From contig NZ_CP045370.1 of the NCBI RefSeq assembly GCF_009363535.1, positions 38,669 to 102,668 of the forward strand: 64,000 bases of DNA, in the 5' to 3' direction. The notes beneath the pieces are model-generated. The model searched no databases. It saw only the letters and a program-made list of their open reading frames with translations, and was not told where the DNA came from. The position numbers were made by a program, and so were the translations under genes. This document shows, piece after piece, positions 1 through 7,628 of this stretch. The stretch's first letter is position 1, and every line of letters starts with the position of its first letter. Origin of the DNA: Microbulbifer sp. THAF38. GTDB taxonomy: Bacteria; Pseudomonadota; Gammaproteobacteria; Pseudomonadales; Cellvibrionaceae.

Positions 1-7
1 CGACGCT

Positions 8-205
8 ATGTTGATTGCTAAGCGTGATGGAAACCATCACGCAACGATACGCAGTCTTGATGAGCCAGGTTATTTGGTTCATTACCCTGAACTGAGGAAT
101 GACTGGGAGAATGGTTATGCAGAGGGCGTTGAATATCTGGAAATACGGCAATGTAGTACTTGCCAAGATCCAGATATTTGGATGTGCTCGATACATGATC
201 ATTAA
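8..205 (+). CDS. Hypothetical protein, possibly 5'-truncated by the window edge
   Basis: A 65-residue acidic protein, not recognised. The reading frame is open back to the first base, so the Met at base 8 may be internal and the gene may begin outside the window. There is a Cys pair (CSTC) and a His-rich C-terminus (CSIHDH), which could bind metal. On related elements an AAA ATPase of the CobS type usually precedes the DUF3150 and CobT-like genes that follow here, but this short product does not resemble one. Confidence 0.4.
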   Translation: MLIAKRDGNHHATIRSLDEPGYLVHYPELRNDWENGYAEGVEYLEIRQCSTCQDPDIWMCSIHDH

Positions 206-337
206 CACCTGCTTGTCCTCTGTTTAAAAAGTGGTGGCCCGAATGAAATGGACCACATTACCTCTGGCTATACAGCCAAACACTCATCCTCGCTAGGCAA
301 CTAGCTAACTAAACCCCTTTCTCTATAGGAGATACAC

Positions 338-1285
338 ATGGAATTTATCCGTGGGACCACACTCGTCCATTTGAAAATGCGCTGCTGGGGCGGAGAGAAA
401 AAGGCCTCCCGAGACAGCGACATTCACTTAGGCGCTGACGGCAAAATGCCGCCACAAAAGCTGCTCGATTTGGGCAGAAAGAAGATCTTTCCACCCAAAG
501 CGCTCGACCCTTTAATGAGTAAGCGTAAGGCGGCGGAAAGAGCTTGTTTAGCTGAAGGCACACGTTTCATGGGCGGCTTTGCCGTTCCAGATGATGCTGT
601 AGAAGGCCTTTTAGGCAATCTCGAAAGTATCAAGGAAATGTTCTATTCGGAGTTGCAGGTTTTTCTTGCAAATTTCGACCAGAATAAAGAAGCGTGGATT
701 TCGGAGAATGATGAATTTGCACACATTATTCGTGACCAGGTACCAGACCGGGAAACGGTGTCAAAGTCTTTTGAATTCTCCATCAAGCTTTACAAGCTAC
801 AGCCACTTGAAGGCTTCGAGCCTGACGAAAATGAAGTGGCAAACCAGATCTTGCATGAGGTGGGTTTAACCTGCAAACAGATGTCTGATCGCCTATTGGA
901 CCGGAAACGGTCTATCAGCGGCAAGAACCTTTATGAGCAGCTCGATCCCCTGATCAAGAAACTCGATACTTTGTCGTTCGGTAATGGTCGTATCCTGAAG
1001 GTGCTAAATGAGTTTTTTGCCCTGCAAAAAGCTATTCCGATGGAAGAAATGATTGACCAGGACCACCCGACATTTGGTCAAGTGCTTACTTTTCTCTCTA
1101 TGTGTTCTGACGGCGACAAGCTTGAGCGAATCATTGGGGGGCAGTTTTCGGTAAGCAAGCTCATTGAGGGCATGAAACGGTCGGTAACGGTTTCCAGCTC
1201 GCCTGGGCCCGCACCAACCATACCAAAACCAACCCAACCTTCGGCTGTGACAACGCACACCTTATCGGCTGGGGCTTACTTCTAG
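338..1285 (+). CDS. DUF3150 family protein
   Basis: A 315-residue protein matching the DUF3150 pattern found beside CobS/CobT-like genes on plasmids and ICEs. The N-terminal part (about 1-60) holds the 'KKASRDSDIHLG' block, followed by a helical region with a conserved stretch near residues 125-155 (IIRDQVPDRETV). The function of the family is unknown. The start is supported by an AGGAG Shine-Dalgarno sequence 6 bp before the ATG. The VWA gene begins 10 bp downstream, so the two are co-transcribed and probably work together. The C-terminal 40 residues are Pro/Ser/Thr-rich and probably disordered. Confidence 0.75.
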   Translation: MEFIRGTTLVHLKMRCWGGEKKASRDSDIHLGADGKMPPQKLLDLGRKKIFPPKALDPLMSKRKAAERACLAEGTRFMGGFAVPDDAVEGLLGNLESIKEMFYSELQVFLANFDQNKEAWISENDEFAHIIRDQVPDRETVSKSFEFSIKLYKLQPLEGFEPDENEVANQILHEVGLTCKQMSDRLLDRKRSISGKNLYEQLDPLIKKLDTLSFGNGRILKVLNEFFALQKAIPMEEMIDQDHPTFGQVLTFLSMCSDGDKLERIIGGQFSVSKLIEGMKRSVTVSSSPGPAPTIPKPTQPSAVTTHTLSAGAYF

Positions 1286-1295
1286 GGAGGTTCGT

Positions 1296-3083
1296 ATGAA
1301 CAAACTACAAACCGCCCTGGAAAGGGCTTTACCCATTGTTGCGGCTGCCTATGGCGAACAGTTCGGGGTCAATGTCGTGCTGTCTGGCACTGATGCATAC
1401 ACTGACGGCGAGACGATTTACTTGCCTTTGCTGGACGCTATGAGTGAATTGAGAGAAGTACTATTTGGCTATCTCGCTCACGAAGCAGCGCACGTCCGCT
1501 CATCGGATTTTAGCACCCTGAAAAAGTGTAAGAGTCCGTTGGAGAAATCCTGTACCAACCTCATTGAGGATATCAGGATCGAACGTCTCATTCAGGAGGT
1601 GTTTCCCGGTACTCAGTTCACACTGAATGCTATGTGGAGCTACGTCGTGGAGCAGGGCATGAGCCCTCCCGCGACTCCTGAAGACAATGAAGCAACCCAG
1701 TTGTTCCAGTACCTATTGCATCGCTTGCGATCAGAGGTACTGCATAGGGGCGCTTCAACTCCTCTGGCCGAGTCAAGCCAATGGGTGGTTGAACAGACAT
1801 TTCCGGTAGGGTTTTTCGTCCGTTTGGATGGCCTATTTGGAAAATATATGGACAACTTGACCTGTAGCGATGACTGCTTGAAGTTGGCGAGAGCCATACT
1901 GAAGGCCTTAAAGGACGCTGAAGAAGAGGAACGCCAACAACAGCAAAGCCAGGATCAACAGCAACAAAGCAGCGATTCATCGCAAGGTGATCAAAGCCAA
2001 CAAGCTGGTGGTTCAAGTGGAAATGGAGAAGGCGAACTACAACCTAAACCGGGACAGGCTGATTCATCAAACGGTGATGACGCTAACCAGGGGGCAGGAG
2101 ACTCTCAGCAGTCCAGTGGTGACATCCAGGCCCAAGATACTAGGTCAGGTACTCAGCCATCGTCGGCCCAAGACAGTCCGGTTTTGTCCGGTGTAGAAGG
2201 TCAACCACAAGGTGGCAACGGTGCTTCTTTGCATGAGCGGCTCATTAATGAGACCAATCTACCGGAGGATGCCGTTGGGCAGTTACGAGAGCAATTGGCA
2301 GATCAAGCCCGTGAAGACAACAATGGAGAACGTGTGGCCATTGATACGTCCAGCATAGGGAGTGATGCCAGAAATCATGGTGATACCAGTAGTTTGAAAA
2401 CCGGCATTCTTGCCTCTTCAACTATTCGGTCTCGCCTGCTCGGTTTGCTGCAAGCCCAAACCCGCCAAAAGCAATGGCTACACACCAGAGGCAAGCGGGT
2501 AGACGGCAAACGCCTGACCAGATTACCAACCGGTGACTCGCGGGTATTTATTCGGCGAGAAGAGATGCAACGACCTGATACAGCGGTTCATGTGCTGCTT
2601 GATTGCAGTGGCTCTATGAATCGTATTCAGGCTGTAGCAAATCAGGCCACAGTGTCTTTGGCCTTGGCTATATCCACTATCCCAAAGTGCGACATCGCTT
2701 CGTCGATGTTTCCTGGGATTGGGGGTGAAGTCAGTCCAATACTGCGTCGTGGTCAGCCTGTTCGTACCGGTCTGGGACGATTCGCTGTTTGCTCAAGTGG
2801 CGGCACACCATTGGCAGAAGCCATGCTGTATGCAGCCAGAGAGTTGGCAGCAAGCAAACGTCAGCGCAAGGTGCTCATCATCATCACCGATGGAGCCCCA
2901 AATAATGGGGGAGCTGTTCGATACCTGAACGATCTTGTTGCTGGCTACGTCGATACTTATGCAATCGGTATTGGCTCAACCGCTGTTAGTAAGTTCTTTG
3001 AGAAGTGGTCTGTGATCAACGATGTGAAAGAGCTTCAACAAGCACTATTCACAATTGCTGGCCAATTTCTTGACCTGAACTAA
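1296..3083 (+). CDS. CobT-like protein with von Willebrand A domain
   Basis: A 595-residue protein like those annotated on mobile elements as cobaltochelatase CobT-like. An N-terminal domain (1-200) carries HEAAH at residues 62-66, an HExxH-like metal site, with a downstream ED-x-R-x-E stretch. Residues about 207-330 are a Gln/Ser-rich low-complexity linker. The C-terminal third is a VWA domain with an intact MIDAS motif DCSGS at about residue 436, a Thr in GGTP near 503 and ITDGAP near 530. Together with DUF3150 proteins and a MoxR/CobS-type ATPase, such proteins are thought to form a chaperone-like machine; no cobalamin genes are nearby, so a role in cobalamin synthesis is unlikely. GGGAGG lies just before the start. 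Confidence 0.8.
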   Translation: MNKLQTALERALPIVAAAYGEQFGVNVVLSGTDAYTDGETIYLPLLDAMSELREVLFGYLAHEAAHVRSSDFSTLKKCKSPLEKSCTNLIEDIRIERLIQEVFPGTQFTLNAMWSYVVEQGMSPPATPEDNEATQLFQYLLHRLRSEVLHRGASTPLAESSQWVVEQTFPVGFFVRLDGLFGKYMDNLTCSDDCLKLARAILKALKDAEEEERQQQQSQDQQQQSSDSSQGDQSQQAGGSSGNGEGELQPKPGQADSSNGDDANQGAGDSQQSSGDIQAQDTRSGTQPSSAQDSPVLSGVEGQPQGGNGASLHERLINETNLPEDAVGQLREQLADQAREDNNGERVAIDTSSIGSDARNHGDTSSLKTGILASSTIRSRLLGLLQAQTRQKQWLHTRGKRVDGKRLTRLPTGDSRVFIRREEMQRPDTAVHVLLDCSGSMNRIQAVANQATVSLALAISTIPKCDIASSMFPGIGGEVSPILRRGQPVRTGLGRFAVCSSGGTPLAEAMLYAARELAASKRQRKVLIIITDGAPNNGGAVRYLNDLVAGYVDTYAIGIGSTAVSKFFEKWSVINDVKELQQALFTIAGQFLDLN

Positions 3084-3097
3084 TGGCTTCGCTCTAC

Positions 3098-3145
3098 ACC
3101 CTGCGGGAACACATCTTTCCCGTAGGGGTGAGGTGTGTCTTCCCG
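3098..3145 (+). ncRNA. Nested-hairpin leader, copy 1
   Basis: Directly after the VWA gene stop comes ACCCT, then GGGAACAC, an inner CCC-GUA-GGG hairpin, and GUGUGUCUUCCC that can pair back with GGGAACAC, with a 2-nt bulge. The element ends just before the Shine-Dalgarno of the next gene. Three related structures occur at 3459, 4867 and 5164. The pairing is seen in the sequence; a regulatory role is inference. Confidence 0.45.
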
Positions 3146-3163
3146 CTACACGGGAGGTCCGCT

Positions 3164-3454
3164 ATGGAGCAACTTCAGAACGATACTGAGTTCAAAAGCG
3201 ATCTTGTGAAGATCCTTACCGATGAAGATATTCCGTACCTTCGGGAAAACCTACTAATCGAGTCAGTGAAATCTGCTTTTGGTGAAAGTCGTGGTGGCCA
3301 GAAACGGAAACCATCTGACGAAGCCTGGGAGTGGATCATATCGGAAGATCGTGAACTACCGTTCTCTTTCGACCAATGCTGCCTCGCCTGTGGAGTTGAT
3401 CCCGACAAGATGCTCGATTGGCTGCGTTACTACAAACGTAAGTTCACAGGCTAA
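3164..3454 (+). CDS. Hypothetical protein
   Basis: A 96-residue protein, not recognised. The frame is open back to 3083, but the Met at 3164 has a GGGAGG Shine-Dalgarno and follows the hairpin leader, so this start is preferred. The N-terminal half is acidic and helical, and the C-terminal half (SFDQCCLACGVDPDKMLDWLRYYKRKF) is similar to the small helix-turn-helix-like segments of element-borne regulators. It sits between two copies of the nested-hairpin leader. Confidence 0.6.
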   Translation: MEQLQNDTEFKSDLVKILTDEDIPYLRENLLIESVKSAFGESRGGQKRKPSDEAWEWIISEDRELPFSFDQCCLACGVDPDKMLDWLRYYKRKFTG

Positions 3455-3458
3455 CTCA

Positions 3459-3512
3459 ACCCTCATCAGGGACATTAACACTATGTCCCTATGGGCGTGG
3501 TGTGTCCCTCAC
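3459..3512 (+). ncRNA. Nested-hairpin leader, copy 2
   Basis: Begins 4 bp after a stop codon with ACCCT, then AGGGACA, an inner CCC-UAU-GGG hairpin, and GUGUGUCCCU, which can pair with AGGGACA. A second UGUCCCU lies between them, so AGGGACA has two alternative pairing partners. This could allow a switch between two folds, which is inference. Confidence 0.45.
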
Positions 3513-3531
3513 TCAACGAAAGGAAAGCACC

Positions 3532-3696
3532 ATGTCTACTCAACAAAATGTATTTAGTCATCAACAGGTAAATGCTCACGGTACGCCGGTTCGTCAAATA
3601 ACGGTTTATTCCCCGGAGCGCGTAACAGAGCTGTCCTATCAGTTCGTTATGGGGCAATGGGTTCAGTACAAGCGAATCGTCCATTCCGTACATTGA
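3532..3696 (+). CDS. Small hypothetical protein
   Basis: A 54-residue basic protein, not recognised (begins MSTQQNVFSHQQ). The ATG at 3532 is preceded by AAAGGAAAG, a good Shine-Dalgarno; an upstream GTG at 3502 is in frame but lies inside the hairpin leader. It is followed at once by a terminator-like hairpin. Confidence 0.5.
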   Translation: MSTQQNVFSHQQVNAHGTPVRQITVYSPERVTELSYQFVMGQWVQYKRIVHSVH

Positions 3697-3697
3697 T

Positions 3698-3720
3698 AAA
3701 GGGGCTTTGTCCCTTTGTTT
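3698..3720 (+). terminator. Terminator-like hairpin
   Basis: AAAGGG-N7-CCCTTT directly after the stop of the 54-residue gene, followed by TGTTT. A perfect 6-bp stem; the T-tract is weak. Confidence 0.45.
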
Positions 3721-3775
3721 CTCTGGTTGGCAGTGGAGCTCATTTATCTAGTGAAACTGTTAGTGGGAAATACCT

Positions 3776-4852
3776 ATGAAGAAAAGAAACTCAACTGAAA
3801 TGAAGCGACGAATGGAAGGCCGTTGGCTCAATGCTTTCAAAGCACTTGCGCCAGCACTGGATCAGGCCATCGACAATCTGGGCACGAATGTACCTTGCCC
3901 TGTCGAAGGTGGAACTGACGGATTTAGGCTTTTCAAAGACTCGAACTACACAGGTGGTGGAGTAAAACAATCATGGCGTGTTATCCCGGAAGGGATCGAT
4001 ATGCTCATGTGGGTAAATGATTGGTCCTTCCCTAAAGTCTATGACGAACTTGAAGCCTGGTTAGGAGACAAGCCAGTCGATGTTGGACCGAAGTGCCTTC
4101 CCAAGACTAAACCTGTCGATGAAGAAGGCCTGCGTAAATGGCTTAACCGGATCTGGAAGGAGGCTTTGCCTCTAACCGACATGGCAGCCTATCCCGCTCG
4201 GGCTTACTTCAGCTATCGCTGGGTGAAAACAGCATCGTTATCTGCTAACGATGTAAGGTTTCACCCTTGCCTCAACTACAAAGATAAACGGCGAAATGTT
4301 CTCGGCAAGTTTGGAGCAGTCCTGGCCCTGGTGCGCAATAACGGGGGTGAGCCTGTAGCGATACACCGTACATTCATCACAAAAGGTGGATTGAAGGTAA
4401 GTCTCGGTAAAACTCACAAACCTAAGAAGATGACACCTTCTGTGAATCAACGCAGCAGAGGTCGTCATATTCGGTTATTCGCTCCAATAGATGGCTATTT
4501 GGGAGGGGCTGAAGGCTTGGAAACTGCTTTAGCAGTTTACGAGGTGAAGCAGTTCCCTGTATGGCCGGGATTGTCCAACACGATACTTCAGTCGTTCGTG
4601 CCTCCTCCAGGGGTACATACGTTTTTGAATTTTGTGGATAAGGACAGAAACCATGCAGGAGAAAATGCGGCTGAAATACTTCGGGCAAATTTAGAGCCCA
4701 AAGGTATCCGTGTTATCGACCTGTTACCACCAACACCAATTCTCGATTCCGATGAGAAGGGTGTTGACTGGGCTGACCAGTTGAAAAGGGATGTCAGTGG
4801 CTTTGGTCTAATCGACCAGGCACTAGCTTTTAGCAAGCTGAAACTAGCCTAA
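3776..4852 (+). CDS. Toprim-domain, primase-like protein
   Basis: A 358-residue protein with the layout of phage/plasmid primase-like Toprim proteins. Residues 35-85 match the zinc-finger module (CPVEGGTDGFRLF then GGG then the 'MLMWVNDWSFPKVYDEL' helix), but most of the zinc ligands are missing: a His is replaced by Glu and the second Cys pair by KQS. The C-terminal half is Toprim: GAEGLETALA near residue 243 (catalytic Glu), FVDKDRN near 285 (D-x-D), and KGVDWADQL near 325. These proteins are thought to make or process primers during replication or transfer. Because the finger is degenerate, template recognition may differ or be lost. No strong Shine-Dalgarno is seen. Confidence 0.75.
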   Translation: MKKRNSTEMKRRMEGRWLNAFKALAPALDQAIDNLGTNVPCPVEGGTDGFRLFKDSNYTGGGVKQSWRVIPEGIDMLMWVNDWSFPKVYDELEAWLGDKPVDVGPKCLPKTKPVDEEGLRKWLNRIWKEALPLTDMAAYPARAYFSYRWVKTASLSANDVRFHPCLNYKDKRRNVLGKFGAVLALVRNNGGEPVAIHRTFITKGGLKVSLGKTHKPKKMTPSVNQRSRGRHIRLFAPIDGYLGGAEGLETALAVYEVKQFPVWPGLSNTILQSFVPPPGVHTFLNFVDKDRNHAGENAAEILRANLEPKGIRVIDLLPPTPILDSDEKGVDWADQLKRDVSGFGLIDQALAFSKLKLA

Positions 4853-4866
4853 TTACCTCAACTACA

Positions 4867-4909
4867 ACCCTATGGGGACACGCTCCCCAATAGGGGAGTA
4901 GTGTTTCTG
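4867..4909 (+). ncRNA. Nested-hairpin leader, copy 3
   Basis: ACCCT, then GGGGACAC, an inner CUCCCC-AAUA-GGGGAG hairpin (6 bp, perfect), then GUGUUUCU, which pairs with GGGGACAC through G-U pairs. The nearest downstream start is the short reading frame at 4942, which has an AGGAGAT ribosome site. Confidence 0.5.
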
Positions 4910-4941
4910 TAGATTTCCACAATTACTTTTAGGAGATCTAA

Positions 4942-5103
4942 ATGAAGACAGAGTGCGCCAATAAAGTTGATTTTTACTATCAAGATTTCAGATGTAATTT
5001 TGGAAATCTCTGAGGATTTTTCCAAGTATCTAGGTGTTGATCTTATGGTTTCATGAATCTCTACAACTTGGTGGCAACACCAACAACTTTTGGCGAGCAG
5101 TAA
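4942..5103 (+). pseudogene. Short reading frames, possibly a decayed small gene
   Basis: After a strong AGGAGAT ribosome site an ATG at 4942 opens a 23-codon frame that stops at 5013. The +1 frame then continues sensibly (reading ...VILEISEDFSKYLGVDLMVS, stop at 5054), and a 16-codon frame starts at 5053 with an ATGA overlap. The quality of the ribosome site and the coding-like +1 frame suggest a frameshifted small gene; a genuine very small peptide is the alternative. No family recognised. Confidence 0.3.
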
Positions 5104-5163
5104 AATCTTTTTGCTGATTGTTAAAGCACTGGTGAAATAATTCACCAACATACGATGATTTTA

Positions 5164-5199
5164 ACCCTGGAGGGTGTATACCCTTCAGGGGATGCATCC
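5164..5199 (+). ncRNA. Nested-hairpin leader, copy 4
   Basis: ACCCT, then GGGUGUAU, an inner CCCU-UCA-GGGG hairpin, then AUGCAUCC. The outer arms pair over 8 consecutive positions, two of them G-U. The sequences of the arms differ from the other copies while pairing is kept, which is what a conserved RNA structure would show. It precedes the membrane protein at 5239. Confidence 0.5.
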
Positions 5200-5238
5200 G
5201 TCCAGACGTTAGGTCATCTAACGAAAGGAAGGTGCAGT

Positions 5239-5574
5239 ATGGATAACCGTATAATGTTCAGGGAAATCAGCAGGCTTCGTACCACGGATCTGCTGATTGC
5301 CAAGATGGACTGCATCAGGAGAATTGCCTTATTCAAATCGCTGAAGCTTGGACTTCTTGGTTTGCTGGGCATCTTCGTCGGTCAAGTCGCCAAATCGTTG
5401 TTTGCAGCACAAGCCATGTCCATGATGGACTATCTATCTGTGGCACTCGCTTTGTACTGTGTGATTGGCTACTTGATCCTCGATGCTCTTGAGGCTGGTT
5501 CAACCGCCCAAGAAAAGCTGATCTGCGACCTGCTTACCCTTCGAATGAGTAGGACCGGTAAGAGGAAGTCTTGA
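5239..5574 (+). CDS. Small two-TM membrane protein
   Basis: A 111-residue protein, not recognised. It has two hydrophobic segments: about residues 36-56 (LGLLGLLGIFVGQVAKSLF) and about 65-85 (YLSVALALYCVIGYLIL), with charged ends, so it is probably an inner-membrane hairpin protein. The ATG at 5239 has an AAGGAAGG Shine-Dalgarno and follows leader copy 4. The next small membrane protein starts 42 bp downstream and a terminator follows that, so the two form a unit. Confidence 0.65.
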   Translation: MDNRIMFREISRLRTTDLLIAKMDCIRRIALFKSLKLGLLGLLGIFVGQVAKSLFAAQAMSMMDYLSVALALYCVIGYLILDALEAGSTAQEKLICDLLTLRMSRTGKRKS

Positions 5575-5616
5575 CAAAAGGCTTCTCTGGGATTATTTAA
5601 TTAAGAGGGTACTATT

Positions 5617-5775
5617 ATGTGGATCATTGTCATGAACCTTTTAATGCTTCTGGCACTAACGTTATTACTTCTTTTCACTGTTATAGGTGTTCTGGCCTAT
5701 ATTAAGGAACGGAACTCCTGGCGAGAGATTGAAGTGAAGGCGAGTCAATCAGGAATAAAAGGGTTTTATGAATAA
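5617..5775 (+). CDS. Small single-pass membrane protein
   Basis: A 52-residue protein: one N-terminal hydrophobic segment rich in Leu/Val/Ile (residues 3-29), then a charged tail (KERNSWREIEVKASQ). AAGAGGG precedes the start. It ends 5 bp before a strong terminator. Function unknown; such proteins can be membrane-anchored regulators or entry-exclusion-like factors, which cannot be judged here. Confidence 0.55.
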   Translation: MWIIVMNLLMLLALTLLLLFTVIGVLAYIKERNSWREIEVKASQSGIKGFYE

Positions 5776-5780
5776 CCGTT

Positions 5781-5806
5781 AAAGGCCTCTTCGGAGGCCT
5801 TTTTCT
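5781..5806 (+). terminator. Rho-independent terminator
   Basis: AAAGGCCTC-TTC-GGAGGCCTTTTTCTT: a GC-rich stem with a tight loop and a T-tract, at the end of the 5239-5775 unit. It can also stop the convergent gene on the other strand. Confidence 0.8.
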
Positions 5807-6369
5807 TATCTGCACTTTGGTGGGCAGAAAGGCGAGACTTCTAAATATGCAGCATTTATTGAGCAGGCATAATGATAGAGATGCCAAAAGCTGAGAAGCT
5901 TGTTGCTCTCCAATGTATTTATTACAGACCGGGAATCACAAAGAAGTCTAGGCAATCGAATAGCTTTGCCATCCATATTGTAGGAAATGGTTTGTATGTC
6001 AGGAACAGAAAGCGATAGCAGGCAGGATATTTCAGCTTCTGAAACTTCTAGCGGTTTGACATCCGCAACTGAAAATGAGCGAATTTCTTTTCCTGGTATG
6101 AATTCTAAATAACCCGCGTTCAATTCAAGTGCCTGCTCAATGTAGGGAGCCACGCTCTTTACCATGTTATTCCGGATCATGTTCAATAATACCGGCTCGG
6201 TTGACTTGTCAAGTCTTAGGCGGGGAAGGAAGGATTCCATCCGGTACCAATACACACGGTCAATGACTCCGCTATGGTTGTTGACAAAACGCTGTATTTC
6301 ACGAAAGAACAGAGAGGTCGATGGTATGGACAACGTGTTCGTTACGTCTATGCCGCTAAAGTCGGTCAT
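5806..6369 (-). CDS. Hypothetical protein, weak FlhD-like C-terminal part
   Basis: A 187-residue protein, not firmly recognised. The segment around residues 115-160 (EISCLLSLSVPDIQTISYN then a short spacer then DSRSVINTLE) recalls the FlhD core (EMATTLAALTLPQMVKLAE, then TQDSR) in spacing and hydrophobic pattern. FlhDC-like activators (SetCD, AcaCD) switch on transfer in SXT and IncA/C elements, so the resemblance matters, but it rests on eye alignment alone. A DUF2857-like origin is the other option considered. The gene converges on the small membrane protein unit across the shared terminator. Confidence 0.4.
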   Translation of the reverse strand: MTDFSGIDVTNTLSIPSTSLFFREIQRFVNNHSGVIDRVYWYRMESFLPRLRLDKSTEPVLLNMIRNNMVKSVAPYIEQALELNAGYLEFIPGKEIRSFSVADVKPLEVSEAEISCLLSLSVPDIQTISYNMDGKAIRLPRLLCDSRSVINTLESNKLLSFWHLYHYACSINAAYLEVSPFCPPKCR

Positions 6370-6652
6370 ACGTTTCTCCAGTTAAATAAAGACCGACTTC
6401 AAACATCTTGACGATTAAGTGCCACAGTAAACACTTAACACTAAAATTTAAAGCATCATACTCTCACAGAGAATTACACTTAACCTGAACCCTTTGGATG
6501 ATGCGGCCATTTCAGTCTCTGGACCGGTAATTTTCTTCTTCGCAGAGTCCGGCAGAAATTTCAACAAAAATCCTTTAAGTCACTAAATTTCCTGGCCACC
6601 AATGTACCTCAGTCAGAAAGCTGTATATTTATACAATTTTTGGGGTTCCAGT

Positions 6653-6975
6653 ATGAAGCTTTCTCTGCTCTAAGGCCACGGCGTTGCCTCTCCCGCAGAT
6701 GACCACTAGGAGGTGGCACTCAGCCTGGATGAGCACCTGATCAGCAAGCTGGCGGCGACCTTTATTGCTTGAACGAATTGGGATTCCATGATGGGACTCG
6801 GCATCTCCGATGAGAACCTATTGGTTGTTGATCGCTGATGCCTACTCATAGCAATGTGTTGTGGTGGCTCTGGATGGCCAGCTGACCTGTAGGGTACTGG
6901 TCCGGCAGCTACGACGGTTGTTCTCTGCCAATGATGACTACGTCTCGACCCCTCTAATCGAAATTATCTCTCCGC
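6653..6975 (+). pseudogene. umuD relic with decayed SOS box
   Basis: This stretch follows the intact umuD at 11866 base by base with many substitutions, short deletions and stop codons. Shared landmarks are the ATGAAGCTTTC start, GGCCACGGCGTTGCC, GATTCCATGATGGGACTCGG (the Ser active-site region), GATGGCCAGCTGAC (the Lys region) and TCTGCCAATGATGACTAC. The upstream SOS box is still visible at about 6621-6636 but its right half has changed from ACAG to ACAA. The cleavage-site region is deleted. It is therefore an inactive paralogue in the same orientation as the working gene. Confidence 0.85.
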
Positions 6976-7022
6976 GCACTCGAACAGAGTGATCACTCAG
7001 GGCAGGGGAGACCAGATAAGCG

Positions 7023-7313
7023 ATGGATATTGCCGGCGCACTGCTACAGTTGGAAGTACAGGCCATCCAGAATGATCCACCGGCCTCTGATAGCGATGGT
7101 AACCGCTATCTGGTAGCTGCTAGCATCGGCGCTTGGTCCGGCAAAGACGGCCAGCTCACCAGCTATGTGGCAACGCCAGGCTACTGGCGATATTTCCCAG
7201 GAGAAGTGGACTTGAATAAAGCGGGCGGCTTGCTGTATGTGAAAGGCAATATCGGCTGGCAAATTGCCAACCGTCCGGCAGCGATTTGGTTGGGATGGTG
7301 GGGCAGATGTTAA
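7023..7313 (+). pseudogene. Phage tail fragment (DUF2793-like)
   Basis: A 96-codon frame whose product carries the DUF2793 pattern: PPASDSDGNRYLV near residues 19-31, then GAWSGKDGQLTSY, then the aromatic 'YWRYFPG' segment and GWQIAN. DUF2793 proteins are parts of phage or gene-transfer-agent tails and are longer. There is no convincing ribosome site and no phage neighbour, so this is probably a fragment left by a lost prophage or cassette. It lies directly after the umuD relic. Confidence 0.5.
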
Positions 7314-7628
7314 GCGCATTGAATAGGGTTTACTGGGATAATCAAGTCACCTAGCTTGCTTTGCATATCAGGGACAAAAAGCACTTTCATATATCCACAG
7401 GAGAAAAGGTACTAACATTTTGACTTTTAAAGGATTTTCAAAAAGATATATAACAGCGAAAATGCCGGGATATGATGCGACTGAAATATATCCATTTATG
7501 CACGATTGTGCCAAGTGCCGGTAACCTAATGTACCTACCGAATTTTTTAAATCGTTGCCGAAAGAAGTCCGTGGATATAGCGGTGGGTGATAAATTACAG
7601 CTCCTTTTGAATACATTGTTAGATTTAT
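7314..7628. other. Intergenic, no gene seen
   Basis: AT-rich 315 bp between the phage fragment and the nuclease-fold gene. Short open frames on both strands have no ribosome site or family resemblance. No repeat recognised. Confidence 0.4.

Noticed and set aside
4870..5151. 93-codon minus-strand frame after the Toprim gene
   Set aside because: It runs through leader copy 3 and lacks a ribosome site; the plus strand signals explain the region better.
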